DNA of 56,883 nt from Actinomycetota bacterium (lineage in GTDB: Bacteria > Actinomycetota > Actinomycetes > Streptosporangiales > Streptosporangiaceae): NCBI GenBank assembly GCA_027313705.1, contig DAHVDE010000039.1:1-56883 (forward strand), written 5' to 3'. The position numbers were made by a program, and so were the translations under genes. Positions 52,854-56,883 of the stretch are shown one piece after another (position 1 is the first letter of the stretch; each line of letters opens with the position of its first letter). Under the pieces are notes generated by a model. It ran no database searches. It worked only from the letters and a program-made list of their open reading frames with translations, and was not told where the DNA came from.

Positions 52854-53663
52854 ATGTCGGCACAGGTGGTCAGTCTGCGCGATGTGGGCGTTGACCGTGA
52901 TCAGTCCATGTTGCTGCGGGACGTCAGCTGGACCGTGCATGACGACGAGACATGGGTGGTGCTCGGCCCGAACGGCGCGGGCAAGACAACCCTGCTTCAG
53001 CTCGTCTCTGGTTTGGTCAGGCCGACGCGAGGCCGGGCCGACGTGCTCGGCGAGCCGCTGGACAGTGCGGACCTCGATGAAAGCGACCTAGCGGAACTGC
53101 GCAGCCGGGTGGGCATCGCGAGCGCCGCCGTGGCCGATCAGGTTCCGCGCAAGGAGAAGGTCATCGACCTGGTGATGACCGCGGGCTACGGCACGCTCGG
53201 TCGAAGCAGCGAGGAATTCGACTCGTTCGACGTGGCGCGGGCGGTCGAGCTGCTTGACGTCGTCGGCTCCGCGCACCTGATCAGGCGCCGCTTCGGCACT
53301 TTGTCTGAAGGAGAACGCAAACGGGTGCAGATAGCGCGTGCCCTGATGGCGGATCCTGAATTGCTCTTGCTTGACGAGCCAGCGGCCGGGCTTGACCTTG
53401 GCGGAAGGGAAGACCTGCTGACCCGCATCGCGGCTCTGGTGCGTGACCCGAGGTCACCGGTTCTGGTAATGGTCACGCACCACGTCGAGGAGGTACCTGA
53501 CGGATTCACTCATGCATTGCTGATGCGGGCAGGCTCCGTGCTCGCGGCCGGCGAGATCACCGAGGTGTTCACCGAGCGCAACCTGTCGCGGTGTTTCGGG
53601 GTGCCGCTGATGGTTGAAAGGCGCGGCGCTCGCTGGATGGCCAGGGCAGTGCCGGTGCGCTAG
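52854..53663 (+). CDS. ABC transporter ATP-binding protein
   Basis: The 269-aa ATPase has Walker A LGPNGAGKTTLL near residue 41, signature LSEGERKRVQIARAL near 152, in which the usual SGGQ is SEGE, and Walker B LLLLDEPAAGLDL. This form is seen in the ModF/YlmA-like ATPases without a dedicated permease. No permease gene is adjacent, the next one being a TauE-like protein transcribed separately. Function unknown. Confidence 0.88.
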   Translation: MSAQVVSLRDVGVDRDQSMLLRDVSWTVHDDETWVVLGPNGAGKTTLLQLVSGLVRPTRGRADVLGEPLDSADLDESDLAELRSRVGIASAAVADQVPRKEKVIDLVMTAGYGTLGRSSEEFDSFDVARAVELLDVVGSAHLIRRRFGTLSEGERKRVQIARALMADPELLLLDEPAAGLDLGGREDLLTRIAALVRDPRSPVLVMVTHHVEEVPDGFTHALLMRAGSVLAAGEITEVFTERNLSRCFGVPLMVERRGARWMARAVPVR

Positions 53664-53674
53664 GCCGCTTATCC

Positions 53675-53680
53675 TAGTAT
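53675..53680 (+). promoter_or_regulatory. -10-like hexamer TAGTAT before the TauE gene
   Basis: TAGTAT ends 8 nt before GTG 53689, within 12-17 bp of the end of the ABC gene. Confidence 0.5.
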
Positions 53681-53688
53681 CAGATTAT

Positions 53689-54465
53689 GTGAGCCTTTTC
53701 GCGGCGGTGGCGATTCTGGCGGCGGCCGTTGCGGCGGGCGCCATCAACGCCGTGGTCGGCTCTGGGTCCCTGATCACCTTTCCGACGTTGCTCGCACTCG
53801 GCTATCCGCCGGTCGTGGCCAATGTCTCGAACAACATCGGCGTGATCCCCGGCAACGTCACCGCGTCTTTCGGGTACCGCAAGGAACTCACCGGCCAGCG
53901 CGGCAGGCTGAGCCCGCTCGCGGTGGCATCCTTCGCCGGAGCTCTCACCGGCGCGCTCGCCCTGCTCGCCCTGCCTGCCGGGATCTTCAAGCTGGTTGTG
54001 CCCGCCCTGATCGTTGTGGGATGCGGGCTCGTCGTGCTGCAGCCGCGCCTGTCCGCCTGGGTCGCAAGCAGGAGCAAGGCCAGTGCCGGCGGCGATGCGA
54101 AACCGGCGAAGGCCAGCCCCGTGCTGCTCGCCGGGGTGTTCCTCACCGGCGTCTACGGCGGCTACTTCGGGGCGGCTCAGGGCGTGATCCTGGTCGGCCT
54201 GCTAGGGATGTTCTTCGCTGACAGCCTCCAGCGCATCAACGCGGGCAAGAACGTGCTTGTCACGATCGTGAACACGACGGCCGCCATCGTTTTCATGATC
54301 TTCGCGCATGTGGCCTGGGCGGCCGTCGGCGTACTGGCCGCAGGATCGGCCGTCGGAGGGCTGGTCGGCGCCAGGGTAGGCAGGCGACTGCCGCCGCTGG
54401 TGCTGCGGATCATCATCGTCATCATCGGCATTGTTTCCGCCGTGAAGCTGATCTTCTTCCCCTGA
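53689..54465 (+). CDS. TauE/SafE-family permease
   Basis: The 258-aa protein has about eight hydrophobic segments and the TauE/SafE repeat motifs GAINAVVGSGSLITFPTLL and TGVYGGYFGAAQGVILV. The family exports sulfite, sulfoacetate or similar organic anions. GTG 53689 gives the expected N-terminus; a longer frame through 53614 would overlap the ABC gene and is rejected. Substrate unknown. Confidence 0.9.
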   Translation: MSLFAAVAILAAAVAAGAINAVVGSGSLITFPTLLALGYPPVVANVSNNIGVIPGNVTASFGYRKELTGQRGRLSPLAVASFAGALTGALALLALPAGIFKLVVPALIVVGCGLVVLQPRLSAWVASRSKASAGGDAKPAKASPVLLAGVFLTGVYGGYFGAAQGVILVGLLGMFFADSLQRINAGKNVLVTIVNTTAAIVFMIFAHVAWAAVGVLAAGSAVGGLVGARVGRRLPPLVLRIIIVIIGIVSAVKLIFFP

Positions 54466-54480
54466 CCGGGGGGCTTCCTG

Positions 54481-55095
54481 CTAGCGAGGGTCGGGCGCCT
54501 GGCGCAGGATGCCGATGGCGACCGCGCGGGCCGCCAGGTCCCGTGCGTACTGGCCGAGGCTCGGCGAGCCCTCGTCGATCAGCTTGACCTTCTCGAGCAC
54601 CTGATCGGCGGTGATGCCGTGGGCCTGCCAGGTGCCGCCGCCCGCGGCCAGATTCTCGAGCATGGGCTGGAGCCGGTCGAGCGCGCGGGCGAAACGTGCT
54701 TCCGCGCTGCGCCGCTCGCTGAACTCATCCCAGAGCCGCCGGAAGGACGCCGCCTGGTCGGCGGGCAGGATCGCGAATATGCGCGCGGCAGCCGCTTCCT
54801 CTGCGGCTTCCTGAAGCCGTTGCGCGTCTTCGCTGGCATACAGGAACAGGTCGCCAGCATCGATCTCGACCAGGTCATGTATCAGCACCATCGAGCTGAC
54901 CTTGCCGATGTCGGTGCCCTCAGGTGCGTGCTCGGCGAGGGCGAGCGCCATCATGGCCAGGTGCCAGGAATGCTCGGCCGAGTTCTCTCGCCGCCCCAGG
55001 CCGGCCAGCCTGGTCTGCCTGAGCACCCCTTTGAGGCGTCCCGCCTCACCGACGAACGCCAGTTGCTCGTCAAGTCGGTCCGCGTGAAACCCCAT
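54481..55095 (-). CDS. HD-domain phosphohydrolase (YfbR/HDDC2-like)
   Basis: The 204-aa protein has the metal-binding HD motif set: RRENSAEHSWHLAMMALAL, VLIHDLVEIDAGD and a late Asp in a helical region. This is the arrangement of 5'-deoxynucleotidases of the YfbR/HDDC2 group. ATG 55095 is used. It is followed by a small membrane protein gene in the same direction, whose stop is at 55102, so that gene lies upstream and the two are probably co-transcribed. Confidence 0.9.
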   Translation of the reverse strand: MGFHADRLDEQLAFVGEAGRLKGVLRQTRLAGLGRRENSAEHSWHLAMMALALAEHAPEGTDIGKVSSMVLIHDLVEIDAGDLFLYASEDAQRLQEAAEEAAAARIFAILPADQAASFRRLWDEFSERRSAEARFARALDRLQPMLENLAAGGGTWQAHGITADQVLEKVKLIDEGSPSLGQYARDLAARAVAIGILRQAPDPR

Positions 55096-55101
55096 CTGAG
55101 G

Positions 55102-55473
55102 TTACTGCGGGCCGAGTCCGAGCAGGTGCAGCCCGTAGAGCAAGGCGAGGAAGGCGATCAGGACGCCGACCAGCCGCAGTGCGGAAAGCAGCCTCTGCTT
55201 GCGCCGGCTCGCCGATGGCCGGCGCGAGGAACCGACGGCCGACAGCTTGCGCTTGCCGCCGCCAGCGGCGCGCTTGCCGCCTGTGTCGCCGACTGGCCTG
55301 CGAAGCTGCCTGGCCTTCCTGGCCTTGCGCCAGGGCAGCTTGGCTGGAGGCGGGGGCGGACTCGGCTTGCGGCGAGCCCGTTCGGCCGCGGACAGTTCGG
55401 TGAACCTCGCTGGTTCAGCCTGTCCTGAGGTGAGGTCGCGAAGCTGGCGGTCGAAGTCGTCTGGCTCAGGCAT
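55102..55473 (-). CDS. Small protein with C-terminal membrane anchor
   Basis: The 123-aa product has an acidic N-terminus (MPEPDDFDRQLRDLTSG), a Pro/Lys/Arg-rich disordered middle and a C-terminal membrane helix (VGVLIAFLALLYGLHLLGL). No family was recognised. ATG 55473 is preferred to the longer frame starting at 55569, which adds a segment without coding character. Six bp separate it from the HD gene. Confidence 0.65.
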   Translation of the reverse strand: MPEPDDFDRQLRDLTSGQAEPARFTELSAAERARRKPSPPPPPAKLPWRKARKARQLRRPVGDTGGKRAAGGGKRKLSAVGSSRRPSASRRKQRLLSALRLVGVLIAFLALLYGLHLLGLGPQ

Positions 55474-55648
55474 GGCTGATGCTGTACTCCACGGGCATGC
55501 ACGCAAGTATGGCGGACGAGTCCAGCATAAATCGCCTGAGGCCCTGGTCAGGCGAACCGGACCAGGCAACTACCGAGAGTGACATGACAACCGCATTGTG
55601 ACACGATTGATGCTCAGGCCACGTCCGCACGCGGGGAGGACCGGGCAA

Positions 55649-56883
55649 ATGACCGAGCAGGGCAACCACACCACGACGGACGCGGGCACGCCCGCGCCGA
55701 GCGACGAGTTCTCGCAGTCAGCGGGTCAGAAAGGACCGCTGCTCCTGCAGGATCACTACCTGATCCAGAAGATGGCGCAGTTCAACAGGGAGCGCGTGCC
55801 AGAGCGGGTAGTGCACGCCAAGGGAGGCGGAGCTTACGGGTTCTTCACCGCGACCCAAGATATGAGCGAGTTCACCAAGGCAGGCATGTTCGCCGAAGGC
55901 GCCACTACGGATCTGCTGATCAGGTTCTCGACTGTGGCCGGCGAACTTGGCAGCGCCGACACGGCGAGGGATCCGCGCGGATTCGCGATCAAGTTCTACA
56001 CCGATCAAGGCAACTATGACCTGGTCGGCAACAACACTCCGGTGTTCTTCGTGCGGGACCCGCAGAAGTTTCAGGACTTCATCCACAGCCAGAAGCGCCG
56101 CGCCGACAGCCACACCCGCGACAACAACATGCAGTGGGACTTCTGGACGCTGTCGCCGGAGTCGGCCCACCAGGTGACCTGGCTGATGGGCGACCGCGGC
56201 ATCCCCAGGACCTGGCGGCACATGAACGGCTACGGGTCGCAGACCTACAGCTGGATCAACGCCAGCGGCGCGGAGGTCTGGATCAAGTACCACTGGGTCT
56301 GCGACCAGGGCAACGAGTTCGTCACCCAGGCCGAGGCCGACCAGATGGCGGGCGAGGACGGCGACTACCACCGACGGGACCTGTTCGAGGCGATCGGCCG
56401 CGGCGAGTTCCCAAGCTGGACGCTGAAGGTGCAGGTCATGCCGTTCGAGGACGCCAAGACGTACCGGTTCAACCCGTTCGACCTGACCAAGGTCTGGCCG
56501 CACGCGGACTACCCGCTGATCGAGGTCGGCCGGATGACGCTGGACCGCAACCCGACCGACAACCACACCGAGATCGAGCAGGCCGCCTTCCAGCCCAACA
56601 ACATGGTGCCCGGCGTCGGCCCGAGCCCGGACCGGATGCTGCTCGGCCGGCTGTTCTCCTACGCCGACGCCCACCGGGCCCGGCTCGGGGTGAACTACCA
56701 GCAGATCCCGGTCAACGCGCCGGTCGCCCCGGTCCACTCCTACAGCAAGGACGGGGCGATGCGGATGCAGAACGTGTCCGACCCGGTCTACGCGCCCAAC
56801 TCCAAGGGCGGCCCGAGCGCCGACACCGAGAAGTACCGGCCGCCGACCTGGTACGCCGACGGCGACATCATGCGCAGCGCCTA
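55649..56883 (+). CDS. Catalase, 3' end outside the window
   Basis: The first 411 codons of a haem catalase are present; the frame is open to the end of the window. [13 protein letters not shown] contains the catalytic His, [15 protein letters not shown] is the haem-pocket Asn region, and [11 protein letters not shown]-like residues near the end are the standard small-subunit catalase pattern. GGGGAGGACC precedes ATG 55649 by about 7 nt. The second half (from about 56200) uses almost only G/C third positions and CGG/CGC arginine codons, while the first part and the neighbours often use AGG. Confidence 0.95.
   Translation, partial: MTEQGNHTTTDAGTPAPSDEFSQSAGQKGPLLLQDHYLIQKMAQFNRERVPERVVHAKGGGAYGFFTATQDMSEFTKAGMFAEGATTDLLIRFSTVAGELGSADTARDPRGFAIKFYTDQGNYDLVGNNTPVFFVRDPQKFQDFIHSQKRRADSHTRDNNMQWDFWTLSPESAHQVTWLMGDRGIPRTWRHMNGYGSQTYSWINASGAEVWIKYHWVCDQGNEFVTQAEADQMAGEDGDYHRRDLFEAIGRGEFPSWTLKVQVMPFEDAKTYRFNPFDLTKVWPHADYPLIEVGRMTLDRNPTDNHTEIEQAAFQPNNMVPGVGPSPDRMLLGRLFSYADAHRARLGVNYQQIPVNAPVAPVHSYSKDGAMRMQNVSDPVYAPNSKGGPSADTEKYRPPTWYADGDIMRSA

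Noticed and set aside
55718-56737. Minus-strand frame of 339 codons at the right end
   Set aside because: Antisense to catalase, whose plus-strand motifs are unmistakable; the frame exists because GC3 is extreme there.

Overview
The window is a high-G+C stretch of chromosome from an actinomycete. A mycothiol-type amidase, a BldG-like switch, SARP and LAL regulators, an XRE/DUF5753 plus DUF397 pair, an MFS-thymidylate kinase fusion, MarP and many GTG or leaderless starts point to a morphologically complex, Streptomyces- or Streptosporangiales-like lineage. The species cannot be named from sequence alone.

Left block (about 0.2-10.8 kb): an M20 peptidase, an unrecognised membrane-linked protein, a DUF5703 protein, topA, the MFS-tmk fusion, holB, a ricT/PSP1 homologue whose 5' end carries an apparent one-base frameshift, and tRNA-Thr(CGT). 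The tmk-holB-ricT order is the one known from Firmicutes and other Actinobacteria. Directly after the tRNA lie fragments of a tyrosine integrase, an IS110 transposase, a PIN toxin, an HTH protein and another transposase-like tail, as expected of an old tRNA integration site.

Accessory block (about 12-30.7 kb): a secreted protein made of 14 disulfide-type WNG repeats comes first. It is followed by what I regard as the main discovery, an apparently uncharacterised Cys-rich peptide system (14.7-24.9 kb). Two paralogous precursors of 69 and 67 aa share a leader and eight cysteines at near-identical spacing. Around them are a sulfotransferase translationally coupled to a SARP regulator, a MauE/DoxX redox membrane protein, a TlpA/MauD-like thioredoxin with a CEPC motif, an ABC exporter, a large FtsX/MacB permease with its own ATPase, and a small S26 signal peptidase. 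Three GGTAG heptads at an exact 11-bp period lie 9 bp upstream of a -10-like hexamer in front of precursor 1, the geometry of a SARP operator. The simplest reading is a secreted peptide with up to four disulfides, matured by leader cleavage and possibly sulfated. A secreted hydrolase, a MarR regulator, a CAP-domain protein, a VOC protein, the DUF397/XRE pair and a tiny secreted peptide follow.

Right block (31-56.9 kb): a LAL regulator, an RsbW-like ATPase, a B3/4-domain protein, an aquaporin, Mca, two tandem GT-C-like membrane proteins, nth, a CoA-type Nudix hydrolase, marP, a DUF309/epoxide hydrolase/holin-like cluster, an HAD-IB phosphatase, an MrfA-type helicase, bldG with its partner ATPase, the proton-pumping pyrophosphatase hppA, a SixA-like phosphatase, an ABC ATPase, a TauE/SafE permease, an HD hydrolase, a small membrane protein and the 5' part of a catalase that runs off the window. 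Many genes in the core blocks have a TANNNT-like hexamer 5-8 nt before the start codon, so leaderless transcription seems common here.
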